Source: a bacterium
GTDB lineage: Bacteria > Bdellovibrionota_C > UBA2361 > SZUA-149 > JAEUWB01
Direction: 5' to 3'
Length of the DNA stretch: 43,757 nt
NCBI GenBank assembly: GCA_016786595.1
Contig: JAEUWB010000048.1
Span: 1 to 43,757, forward strand
In this document: piece by piece, positions 7,768-15,652 of the stretch
Position numbering within the stretch: the stretch's first letter is position 1
Layout of the letters: each line of letters begins with the position of its first letter
Notes under the pieces: generated by a model
Told to the model about the DNA's origin: nothing
The model's database searches: none
The model's input: only the letters and a program-made list of their open reading frames with translations
Position numbers and translations under genes: made by a program

Positions 7768-8955
7768 TCAATGAGCCTTAAATAAAGTAGCGATCAATGA
7801 CGAAAAGGCAATCGTCCCCATAATCAGCGCAGCAACAATAATCAGTATTGTAACTGCAAGGTTAAGGTAATCTGCTGTTTCCTTGGCAACATTAGTTTGT
7901 AGCGGAGATTTGAAATTTGTTTTCGTAGGAATCTTACCTGAACTTGGAGTCACAGTTGGATGATTGCGTTGAGTCGGCTTGTTATTGTTTACTGACTGCG
8001 ATCGACTCTCCTCCTGTTCGACTCCCTCGATTTCCAATTTTACAGCAGGAAGCTTGGGCAAAGTTGTTCCGGTTGTTAAAGTTGATGCTGGTTTATAATC
8101 CTTAGCTTTTTTTAATTCTTGAAAGATTTCTGCGCAGGATTGATAGCGGTCATCAGGATTAATGCGCAAACATTTAAGGATAATTGACTCCAAAATCATT
8201 GGACAATCCGGACGTAATTTTCGTGGCGGATCAAACGTTGCATCAACTTGTTTTTTCATGCTCTGAAACATACTGTCCCCAGGGAAAGGATGTTTCTTGG
8301 TCAGAAGCTCATAAGCAATCACACCAATTGCATAAATATCCGAGCGCTTATCAACCTTACCTTCAAGTAAATATTCTGGGCTTAAATAATTAACAGTTCC
8401 AACCAAACTACCAGTTTGGGTTTGGCGCTTTTTATTACCGATGATCGAAATCCCGAAGTCCGATATTTTGACATGCCCCTCTTTGGATAAAAGCACGTTC
8501 TCAGGTTTCAAGTCACGGTGGATAATTCCGGCTTGATGCAAGGCCTCTGTGCCTTCTGCAATTTCCATCATAATATCGATGGCGTTCTTCACGGGAATGC
8601 GGTCGGTTTGACTGAGCAAATAATTCGCTAGGTCTCCGCCCTCAACATACTCCATGGTATAAGCGACAAGGCCGTCCTCGTTGATATAATCATAAGCACG
8701 TACAATGTTTTTATGGGAAACGTCGAAAGCCGCCATGACTTCGTTGCGGAAACGCTCGGCAATTGTCAAATCACTGGCAATATCTGGACGTAAGGCTTTG
8801 AGAGTAAAAACACGATCATCTAAATCCTTGCGACGACAAAGATAGACTGTTCCCATCGCACCTTCGCCGATGATGTCAACAATCTCATAGCGCTTATTCC
8901 CAACTAAAGCACCGGGATTAAGCTTAACAATAAAAGTATTACGCTCGTCTGGCAT
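7768..8955 (-). CDS. Hanks-type serine/threonine protein kinase, C-terminally membrane-anchored
   Basis: This is a PknB-class kinase of 395 residues. The Gly-rich loop GEGAMG (30-35), ATP lysine K53, catalytic HRDLKPEN (146-153), DFG (166-168) and SPE in place of APE are all intact, so it should be active. The kinase domain ends near residue 290. A polar, Pro/Thr/Lys-rich linker leads to one transmembrane helix (about 365-388) and a very short tail, so there is no extracellular sensor domain of its own. The next gene, five bases downstream, carries an exported CARDB-like domain and many membrane spans. That gene may supply the sensing part or be the phosphorylation partner; this is inference from spacing. 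Confidence 0.9.
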   Translation of the reverse strand: MPDERNTFIVKLNPGALVGNKRYEIVDIIGEGAMGTVYLCRRKDLDDRVFTLKALRPDIASDLTIAERFRNEVMAAFDVSHKNIVRAYDYINEDGLVAYTMEYVEGGDLANYLLSQTDRIPVKNAIDIMMEIAEGTEALHQAGIIHRDLKPENVLLSKEGHVKISDFGISIIGNKKRQTQTGSLVGTVNYLSPEYLLEGKVDKRSDIYAIGVIAYELLTKKHPFPGDSMFQSMKKQVDATFDPPRKLRPDCPMILESIILKCLRINPDDRYQSCAEIFQELKKAKDYKPASTLTTGTTLPKLPAVKLEIEGVEQEESRSQSVNNNKPTQRNHPTVTPSSGKIPTKTNFKSPLQTNVAKETADYLNLAVTILIIVAALIMGTIAFSSLIATLFKAH

Positions 8956-9029
8956 TTCCGCTTTGATTTACAAAAAAGTCAATAATTTACAGCATCATAG
9001 CTAGCATAAACGGATGATACAAGTAGAAT

Positions 9030-10238
9030 CTATTCATGTCGCAAGGCATCAAGGATCTGGATATTACTTGCTTTTCTTGCTGGCCATGCGCCAAAAACAA
9101 CACCAACGATTACAGAAAGTAGAAACGCCGGAAGATAAATCCAATACGGTGCCTGCATGTTAAAACTTGGATAAAAAATCCGGAACACAAACGCCAAGGA
9201 GGAAGCTAAGAGAATTCCGATTAACCCGCTCAAAACCGAAAGCATCACTGCCTCACTGATAAACTGCGACATAATATCTCTTTTACGCGCACCGACTGCA
9301 CGACGAATCCCGATTTCTTGAGTTCGTTCAGTGACACTGACAAGCATGATATTCATAATTCCAATACCGCCAACAAGCATTGAGATTGCAGCAATGCCGC
9401 CCAAAACATAGGAAAGCATGTCCAGTAAGTTATTCATACTGTCCATCATTGTTAATTGAGTAATCACAGTGAAATCTTCCTCGCCGTCACGGCGTTCTTT
9501 CAAGATATTAGTAATTTCTTCGACTGCAAGATCAATTGTAACCTTAGCGTTTGCCTTGGCGCGAATGCCAAATAATTTATCTTCATTAAATAAACGTAAA
9601 GCCGACTGCGTAGGGATAAAGGCAAATTCATCAATATTCAAACCCAAGGTATCCCCGGCATCAAGGAGTGTTCCAATCACCCGAAACTCGCTGCTATTTA
9701 GTTTCACTGACTTGCCTAGCGCTGATTCGCGGCCAAACAATTGCTGATAAAGCTTCGCTCCTAGAACAACTACCCGTCTTCCATAGTCATCTTCTTCACT
9801 ACTATAGTAACTTCCGCTATCGATTCGAATCTTAATGATCTTCGGGAATTGATCATTTGTGCCTAAGACTTGCGCATTACTGACTGACTCCTGATAGCGA
9901 ATACTCGCCGTGCCCAGCACAACGCCAGTAACTGCTTCGAGAGTATAAGTTTTCTTTTGTAAAGCTTTAACGTCAGCTAACGTCATTTTTGTCGCGGCCG
10001 ATCCAATCGGTGGTCCAAAATTGGATTTCTTATCGCTCTTTCCAGGTTGGATTAAAATAATATTTGTGCCCAGGTTTTCAAATTCAGACATGACATAATT
10101 TTTTGCGCCCTGTCCCAGCGAAACCAAAGCAACTACAGCAAAAACACCGATTGTCATTCCCAGAATCGTGAGGAATGTTCTGAGCTTGTGATGTCTTAAA
10201 GATTCGACCGCTAAACGGATTGATTCACCGATAATCAT
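9030..10238 (-). CDS. MacB-type ABC transporter permease (FtsX fold)
   Basis: This 402-residue permease has one N-terminal membrane helix (about 20-40, LRTFLTILGMTIGVFAVVALVSLG). A large periplasmic MacB core domain (about 45-270) follows, then three C-terminal helices with the characteristic GGIGIMNIMLVSVTERTQEIG segment after the second helix. Proteins of this type work as mechanotransmitters with a periplasmic adaptor and an outer-membrane duct, exporting lipoproteins, peptides or macrolides. The ATPase is a separate gene eight bases upstream, not fused as in E. coli MacB. No TolC-like gene is in the window. Confidence 0.92.
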   Translation of the reverse strand: MIIGESIRLAVESLRHHKLRTFLTILGMTIGVFAVVALVSLGQGAKNYVMSEFENLGTNIILIQPGKSDKKSNFGPPIGSAATKMTLADVKALQKKTYTLEAVTGVVLGTASIRYQESVSNAQVLGTNDQFPKIIKIRIDSGSYYSSEEDDYGRRVVVLGAKLYQQLFGRESALGKSVKLNSSEFRVIGTLLDAGDTLGLNIDEFAFIPTQSALRLFNEDKLFGIRAKANAKVTIDLAVEEITNILKERRDGEEDFTVITQLTMMDSMNNLLDMLSYVLGGIAAISMLVGGIGIMNIMLVSVTERTQEIGIRRAVGARKRDIMSQFISEAVMLSVLSGLIGILLASSLAFVFRIFYPSFNMQAPYWIYLPAFLLSVIVGVVFGAWPARKASNIQILDALRHE

Positions 10239-10246
10239 TTCTTGAC

Positions 10247-10924
10247 CTACCGACTCACAGTCATCAGACCATCAAAGAATGTGATTTGACGCTTGCCATA
10301 TTGAGCAATCTCAGCATCGTGCGTGACCATCAAAATCGTCATTCCTTCTTGGTTAAGTGTGTTAAATAAAGCTAAAATGCTCCGACCGGTTTTAAAATCC
10401 AAATTTCCGGTTGGCTCATCAGCCAGAAGAATTTGTGGATGGTTGACGATCGCACGAGCAATTGCCACACGTTGACGCTGTCCACCCGAAAGCTCGTTAG
10501 GCAAATGCTTCATCCGGTCCTGCAAACCGACCTTGAGCAGTGCTTCTTCTGCACGCATTTTTTGATCTTTAATTGAAATTCCGCCGTGATAAACCAAAGG
10601 CATCGTGACGTTACGGAGTGCTGAAACCTTAGGGAGTAGAAAAAAACTTTGAAAAATGAAACCCAAAGCTGTATTACGCAGCTGCGCGCGTTCGGGATCG
10701 TTTAAGGAAACTGTATTAATCCCGTTAAGAAAATAATCCCCAGTGCTTGCTCTGTCGAGTAACCCGATAATATGCAGCAGTGTTGACTTGCCACTGCCAG
10801 AGGCGCCAGTGACACTAATGAAATCACCTGAGTTGACCGTCAAGTTAATTGCACGCAGTGCCTCAATCGTTTCTTCACCGCGAACAAATTGCTTAGATAA
10901 ATTGACGAGCTCAATTTGCTTCAT
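10247..10924 (-). CDS. MacB/LolD-type ABC transporter ATP-binding protein
   Basis: This is a 225-residue ATPase of the MacB/LolD group. Walker A GASGSGKS (40-47), signature LSGGQRQR (about 145-152), Walker B with LLADEPTGNLD and the H-loop VTHD are all present. It powers the adjacent FtsX-fold permease. The start codon overlaps the end of the adaptor gene by 14 bases and the permease begins eight bases after the stop, so adaptor, ATPase and permease form one operon. Confidence 0.94.
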   Translation of the reverse strand: MKQIELVNLSKQFVRGEETIEALRAINLTVNSGDFISVTGASGSGKSTLLHIIGLLDRASTGDYFLNGINTVSLNDPERAQLRNTALGFIFQSFFLLPKVSALRNVTMPLVYHGGISIKDQKMRAEEALLKVGLQDRMKHLPNELSGGQRQRVAIARAIVNHPQILLADEPTGNLDFKTGRSILALFNTLNQEGMTILMVTHDAEIAQYGKRQITFFDGLMTVSR

Positions 10925-11894
10925 CTTTCACTGACACAGTTACTTGATCTGAGATTTCGTCTTTCTCCGAAGGGACGATGACTGTATCGGATTCAGATAA
11001 TCCAACAAGGATTTCGGCATATTCATAATTGACGATTCCCGTTTTAACCTCACGTCGCTGCGCCTTACTGTCTTGCAAAATATAAAGATAGCGCTGATTC
11101 GCACGTCCCAAGAGTGCACGCACTGGCACAACTAATGCGTTCTCATGGATTTGAATCACTACTTCGACATCGGCAGAAGCACCAGCCGGGATCAACTCTT
11201 GACGATCTGCGGCCAAGTCTAGTTCAATTTGTGAGGTGCGATCTTGTTCTTTTGCTGAGGTGACATAGTTAATGACTTTACGGACGCTGGCTTCAAAAGG
11301 TTCACGGCGTGTAGCTAAAATTGTAACCTTTGCTGGCATGCCGACTTTTACTTTCGAGATGTCAACTTCATCAATCTCGGCCTGGACGTAACGCGGCAGC
11401 GTATCAACGATACGAATTAGCGGTTTAGGGATAACTGCTGTAATCTGAGAAAGTTGTCCGACTTCCAGATTCAGTTCTGCGATCAGTCCATCGAAGGGCG
11501 CGATGATCTGACTTTTTTCGTAAGCTCCTTTGGCCAAATCCCGCTGCATGCGAATCGTTTGCAGCGCGCTTTCTGAGATTGCTTTGATTTTAAAAAGATT
11601 TTCATGTCGCGCCAGCTCTTGATTGGTAATGAGCAGTTGAGATTTTAGATCATCATTTTCAAGTTCAGCTAAAATTTCTCCGCGTTTTACCAGGTTACCG
11701 ATGCGCGTATTTAATGTTTTTACGCGACCCACGGCCCCAAAAGAAAGCTCGGCAGACTGCTCAGCTTCAATTGTTCCTGAAGTAATGCTAGAAACTGTTT
11801 CAGCAATAGTGGCACGCTTAACTCTTGCTACTTTAACTACGGGTGGCGTAGTGCAGGCTGTAAGGATCGAAAGAAGGCAAATCAAAACGCGCAT
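10911..11894 (-). CDS. MacA-like periplasmic adaptor lipoprotein (HlyD/RND family)
   Basis: This is a 327-residue periplasmic adaptor. A short N-terminal hydrophobic segment ends in a lipobox (LLSILTAC, Cys14), so the protein is predicted to be lipid-anchored. The lipoyl/barrel-sandwich halves are visible as SGTIEAEQSAELSFGAVGRV and APFDGLIAELNLEVGQ, separated by a short alpha hairpin (about 85-115), then beta-barrel and membrane-proximal domains. It should connect the downstream permease to an outer-membrane channel encoded elsewhere. First gene of the pump operon. Confidence 0.9.
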   Translation of the reverse strand: MRVLICLLSILTACTTPPVVKVARVKRATIAETVSSITSGTIEAEQSAELSFGAVGRVKTLNTRIGNLVKRGEILAELENDDLKSQLLITNQELARHENLFKIKAISESALQTIRMQRDLAKGAYEKSQIIAPFDGLIAELNLEVGQLSQITAVIPKPLIRIVDTLPRYVQAEIDEVDISKVKVGMPAKVTILATRREPFEASVRKVINYVTSAKEQDRTSQIELDLAADRQELIPAGASADVEVVIQIHENALVVPVRALLGRANQRYLYILQDSKAQRREVKTGIVNYEYAEILVGLSESDTVIVPSEKDEISDQVTVSVKDEAN

Positions 11895-12240
11895 TTAATT
11901 AGTGACTTTAACCAATAGCAACCCCGCAAAGCACGAGAAGCTGATCTGAATACATTTAATGAGACTAAGTGCCAAAATATCGACAGCTGAAGCAATCAGT
12001 CTAATCATTCAGTAAACTAATTTTACTGGATGAAATAAATACATACCTAGTGGCGAAAGTTTCGTTAAGCGAAAAAACTTTTGGCAGTGGGTATGCTGTT
12101 GTGGATTTTATACTTAGCATTTGACTCGTGGGCAAACTCTGAATTTTTCGTTGAAGATTTGCGCGCAAAATCAGGATTAGACAGGCTTTATGATCCGCAG
12201 TAATCTATGCTGAGTCTTAGATTATCAAGGGTTAGAATCA
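11895..12240. other. 346-base divergent intergenic region
   Basis: This gap lies between the divergently transcribed adaptor gene (minus) and the trans-sulfuration gene (plus) and should carry both promoters. A 7-bp hairpin is visible (CAGTAAA at 12010-12016 with TTTACTG at 12022-12028). CGAAA-g-TTTCG near 12054-12064 is followed by a second CGAAA stretch near 12070. A TTGACT at 12121 could be a -35 element, but I see no good -10 at the right distance. I looked for a SAM riboswitch core and did not find one. Confidence 0.4.
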
Positions 12241-13389
12241 ATGAAAAAAATTAGCATTGAAACAGCTGTAGTGAATTTCAGTAAGCAATTTGGCGAAAAA
12301 GGTTCACTGAATGTTCCGATTTATCAAAACTCTACCTTCAAACAAAAAATTCCTGGGACGTGGGAAGAGTATACGTATACGCGCACAAATAATCCAACTG
12401 AGGAGGCGTTGCGCAACACCATTGCCGGGTTAGAAAATGCAAAATACGGAATAGTTTTTAGTTCTGGATTGGCGGCAATTAATGCTGTGACTGAATTACT
12501 TGCGCCTGGCGATCACATCATTTCGACGGCAGATATTTATGGTGGTACGCATCGCTTATTTAGTTGTTTTACGCAAAAGAAAAATATGAGTTTTTCTTAT
12601 GTCGACACAACAAATTTGGCTGCAGTTGAGGAGGCAATTAATGCGCAGACAAAATTAATTTATGTAGAAACGCCTTCAAATCCACTGCTTTCTATTACGG
12701 ATATTGCGGCGCTAAGTAAGCTAACAAAAGCACGGGGGATACTCTTAGCAATTGATAATACGATGGCTACGCCTTATTTGCAGAGGCCGCTTGAGCTGGG
12801 TGCAGACTTAGTAATTCACAGCACGTCGAAGTATTTATCTGGGCATACTAATGTTATCGGTGGAGCGGTTGTTTCTAACAATGATCAGTTACTGCAGGAG
12901 TTGAAATTTATTCATAAAGCCGTCGGTGGATCGCCCGCGCCGTTTGACTGTTATTTAACGATGCTGGGGATTAAAACTTTAGCGCTTCGCATGAAGCAGC
13001 ATGAAGCAAATGCCCAAAGTATTACTAGTTTTTTGAAGGGACACAAGAAAATTTCTCGGATTTATTATCCGGGGTTAAGCGAGCATCCGCAGCATGCTTT
13101 AGCAAAGCAGCAAATGTCGGGATTTGGTGGGATAGTCTCCTTTGAAATTGACGGAGATGAGGCAGCGGCGCAGAGATTTATTGGGGCGATTGAGCATTTC
13201 TCTTTAGCTGTTTCTTTTGGTTCTGTTGCATCACTGATTGATTATCCAGCTAAGATGTCACACAAAGAAATGGCGCGAGAGGAGCGGCTGCAGCGTGGAT
13301 TTAGTGATTCCTTGATTCGGCTTTCGGTTGGTATTGAAAAGGATACGGATCTGATTGCTGATATTGGAAATGCCTTAGATAAAGTTTAG
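12241..13389 (+). CDS. PLP-dependent trans-sulfuration enzyme (cystathionine gamma-synthase/lyase family)
   Basis: This 382-residue Cys/Met-metabolism PLP enzyme has YTYTRTNNPT (44-53, phosphate-binding Tyr/Arg), FSSGLAAI (73-80), PSNP (145-148), D172 in AIDNTMATP and the Schiff-base Lys197 in STSKYLSGH. The family makes or splits cystathionine or acts on O-acylhomoserine. Members cannot be separated reliably by sequence alone, so gamma-synthase, gamma-lyase and beta-lyase all remain open. It is monocistronic or coupled to the next gene, which starts directly after the stop codon. G excess over C on the coding strand rises towards its 3' end. Confidence 0.88.
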   Translation: MKKISIETAVVNFSKQFGEKGSLNVPIYQNSTFKQKIPGTWEEYTYTRTNNPTEEALRNTIAGLENAKYGIVFSSGLAAINAVTELLAPGDHIISTADIYGGTHRLFSCFTQKKNMSFSYVDTTNLAAVEEAINAQTKLIYVETPSNPLLSITDIAALSKLTKARGILLAIDNTMATPYLQRPLELGADLVIHSTSKYLSGHTNVIGGAVVSNNDQLLQELKFIHKAVGGSPAPFDCYLTMLGIKTLALRMKQHEANAQSITSFLKGHKKISRIYYPGLSEHPQHALAKQQMSGFGGIVSFEIDGDEAAAQRFIGAIEHFSLAVSFGSVASLIDYPAKMSHKEMAREERLQRGFSDSLIRLSVGIEKDTDLIADIGNALDKV

Positions 13390-14328
13390 GTGCGGGCTGA
13401 TTACATGACTGTTTACGGTTCTTGGGAAAGCACATTAGAGATTGATGGGATTGATTACGGGGCGGATCTGATTGAGGATCGCTATGCCCGCAACGCTGGT
13501 TTTTCCCAAATTTTTGCGGTGAATGGGTTACCGGAGCGATTTGAGGTTGATTTGATTAAATCTTCGCAAGTGTCGGATGTGCCGCATACGTGGAGAGTGA
13601 AGGAGTGTCAATCGGTTGATCAAGTTAGTGCTGAAGTCCTGCAGCAGGGGAAAGAGGTTTTGGATCGGGATCGTAGTGAGCTGGGGTCACGGATTATAAC
13701 TTTCGTTGGGGTGAGTGATTTAGGTGCAGGAGATTATATTTTTCTTGCTGCTGGGGCGATTCGCAACAGACTGGCAAGGGACTATGAGAATGATGAGTTT
13801 CCTGTGGTTTCGCGGGCGATTGTTGCTCCGGGGTATCGTGGAAGGGGCGTTGGTAGTTTGATTGTGGATCATCGTTATCGTGCGGTACTGAGATTTTTTT
13901 CGCGTAAACCTAAGGCGATTCATTTTGGAACGGAGAGTCCAAAGATTTTAAGTTCGTTAAGAAGAATCGAGCGTGAAGAGGGAATTAAGTATGTGCACAT
14001 TGGCAATGAAAAATACACGACTTTAGTCGGGGTGCATACGGTTGCGGATTATTTATGTTTTCTACCTTGGTATCAGGTGGCGTTGTTGAATGCCTGTGTG
14101 GCGATGGAGGTTCATTCTTGTTGTCCTGAGGTGGTGAGGGAGTTTAGTGGGAAGTTTAAGTTATTTATGAGTTGTGGGATCAAGGGGGTGCTGGGAGTGG
14201 AGTTGGAGAGGCTTTACAATGAATCTCGTGATTCGATTCGATTTGGGGGGTTAGTTCGGGGAGAGTTGGAGTTGTTTGAGGAATTTTTCTTTATTAAGCG
14301 CAAGATTGGCGCAGCGGACCCCGACTAG
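13390..14328 (+). CDS. GNAT-like acyltransferase, hypothetical
   Basis: This is a 312-residue protein starting at GTG 13390, directly after the previous stop; ATG 13405 is an equally possible start. The only recognisable motif is SRAIVAPGYRGRGVGS (141-156), which fits the acetyl-CoA pyrophosphate loop of GNAT acetyltransferases (R/Q-x-x-G-x-G/A). The following helix and strand (AIHFGTESPK) also fit. The substrate is unknown. Resemblance to N-acyl amino acid or autoinducer synthases is conceivable but not shown. Base composition is extreme: over 14041-14280 I counted about 90 G and 22 C on the coding strand. Confidence 0.55.
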   Translation: MRADYMTVYGSWESTLEIDGIDYGADLIEDRYARNAGFSQIFAVNGLPERFEVDLIKSSQVSDVPHTWRVKECQSVDQVSAEVLQQGKEVLDRDRSELGSRIITFVGVSDLGAGDYIFLAAGAIRNRLARDYENDEFPVVSRAIVAPGYRGRGVGSLIVDHRYRAVLRFFSRKPKAIHFGTESPKILSSLRRIEREEGIKYVHIGNEKYTTLVGVHTVADYLCFLPWYQVALLNACVAMEVHSCCPEVVREFSGKFKLFMSCGIKGVLGVELERLYNESRDSIRFGGLVRGELELFEEFFFIKRKIGAADPD

Positions 14329-14372
14329 CCCCCCTCCACAAAAAACTAGCCTCCCACCTCTCTACGTACGCA

Positions 14373-14406
14373 ACAATGCAACTAAAACGGCCGAATATAG
14401 CATTGT
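14373..14406. repeat. inverted repeat abutting the transposase start codon
   Basis: ACAATGC (14373-14379) is complementary to GCATTGT (14400-14406), whose last base is directly followed by ATG 14407. The 20-base loop contains no clear ribosome-binding site. A hairpin ending at the start codon could limit translation, or it may be part of an end sequence recognised by the transposase. Confidence 0.5.
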
Positions 14407-15384
14407 ATGGAAAACCGCAAATTCTACAAAAATAATGATCTAATCATGGTAACGTTCAGGACTGAAGAAGGGCTTCCATTTGTCCCTCTAGAATTCATGA
14501 ATAAGCTCATATACTCGGCTCTTGCCAAGGGCCAAGAGCTTTATCCTGTTGAGCTTGCAGGATATACCTTTGAACTAAACCATGGACACCTATTTATCAG
14601 AGTCACAGACCCTGAACTTGTCCCTAAATTCATCGGATACATTAAACAAGAAACAGCCCACTACCTAAATCGACTCCTAGGAAGAAGAAAGCGTACAGTT
14701 TGGTGTGAAGGTTACGATTCTCCAGTGCTTCTCGATTATCAGAAAGCCTTAGATTCGTTTGGATATGGGATACTCAATCCAGTTAAAGATTGTTTAGTCT
14801 CTAAAATGTCAGAATATCCAGGCGTAAGTTCATATAATCTTATGATGGAAGGAACTAATTCCGTTAATTGCACTGCCATTGCTCGAGATTCCGTACCACG
14901 TATTAAAAATCCAACTGCGCCTTACAACGAGAATGACAACATAGTAAAAATTCTAGAAGAACTAAATCAAACAACTGCCAAATTAACTATAGATCCCTAT
15001 TGCTGGAAGTCATGTTTTTATGAAACTCAGCAAATGAACCCTGATGAGTTTGAAAATTTAGTTAAGCTATCGATTGAAAATAAGGAAAAGGAATTCATTC
15101 TTGCGCGAAAGAATAAAACAGTGATTGGAAGAAAATTACTAAAAAGAAGTTCGATATTAAAGAAACATACTCCCGCAACGTGGGGAAGAAAAATGATTTG
15201 TTTATCGAATTATGAAGATTTAAGAAAACAGTTTATAAAGCATTATCGTTCACTTGCAACTCAAGCCTATCAAGTATACTTATCCTGGAAAAAGGGGTTA
15301 CGTGATCTCGAGTTCCCTCCAGGGATGTTTCCACCATCATTTCCAAGATTATCTAATCTTAATCCAGCAATGGCATTTACTTAA
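14407..15384 (+). CDS. RAYT/IS200-type Y1 transposase (HUH superfamily), with C-terminal extension
   Basis: This is a 325-residue protein. Residues about 10-145 match the Y1 (IS200-like) fold of REP-associated tyrosine transposases. The HUH metal-binding motif appears as NHGH (58-61), with Gly in place of the usual hydrophobic residue. The conserved W-C-E-G-Y region follows (99-103). Tyr120 in FGYGILNPVKDCLV is the candidate catalytic tyrosine, before the usual YPGVSSYN. RAYTs cut and rejoin single-stranded DNA at REP palindromes. The remaining 180 residues are basic at the end and not recognised. GC skew of the gene is near neutral, unlike both neighbours, which fits later insertion. No partner terminal repeats or second insertion-sequence gene are seen. 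Confidence 0.75.
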   Translation: MENRKFYKNNDLIMVTFRTEEGLPFVPLEFMNKLIYSALAKGQELYPVELAGYTFELNHGHLFIRVTDPELVPKFIGYIKQETAHYLNRLLGRRKRTVWCEGYDSPVLLDYQKALDSFGYGILNPVKDCLVSKMSEYPGVSSYNLMMEGTNSVNCTAIARDSVPRIKNPTAPYNENDNIVKILEELNQTTAKLTIDPYCWKSCFYETQQMNPDEFENLVKLSIENKEKEFILARKNKTVIGRKLLKRSSILKKHTPATWGRKMICLSNYEDLRKQFIKHYRSLATQAYQVYLSWKKGLRDLEFPPGMFPPSFPRLSNLNPAMAFT

Positions 15385-15652
15385 ATTACAAAACTTAGTT
15401 TTAAACTGAACTCAATCTACATACGTGACTATCGTCAGAATTAAACGCATTGCAAAATGCGTTTAATTCTCAACTTCTTATTATCAAGGACTCGACATCG
15501 AGAAATCTTGAATGCTACTTTGGTTGAATTTCGATTGAATTTTAATATTTACATGATAGCCATAGGTTAAATATTATTTATTTTACCAAGGTTCGGACAG
15601 CATTCTATAATGAAGACTCCCAAGTTATCTAGGAGGTTATCTAGGAGGCCCC
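15385..15652. other. 268-base AT-rich gap between convergent transposase and hflX
   Basis: No gene is visible. It contains the perfect 15-bp hairpin at 15437-15470. A 23-bp near-palindrome lies at 15565-15587, where GGTTAAATA matches the complement of TATTTTACC at 8 of 9 bases. A tandem duplication of TTATCTAGGAGG follows (15626-15636 and 15638-15648 region), just before the hflX stop codon. It lies between two convergent genes, so promoters are not expected. Confidence 0.5.
15437..15470. repeat. perfect 15-bp inverted repeat, 4-base loop
   Basis: AGAATTAAACGCATT (15437-15451) is exactly complementary to AATGCGTTTAATTCT (15456-15470) around the loop GCAA. It follows the transposase stop by 53 bases. 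There is no T-run on either side, though the stem is AT-rich. It could be a bidirectional terminator for the two convergent genes or a REP-like target of the neighbouring RAYT. Confidence 0.85.

Noticed and set aside
11895-12240. SAM riboswitch before the trans-sulfuration gene
   Set aside because: The conserved core of the SAM-I class is absent, and the visible hairpins do not form a recognisable class.
13390-14328. Autoinducer or N-acyl amino acid synthase
   Set aside because: Only the general GNAT phosphate-loop motif is visible; nothing specific to those synthases could be confirmed.
15540-15590. Candidate dif site in AT-rich DNA after the transposase
   Set aside because: Only one arm-like match (GGTTAAAT) resembles the XerD half. 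The other half does not fit, so it is left as a place to search rather than a call.
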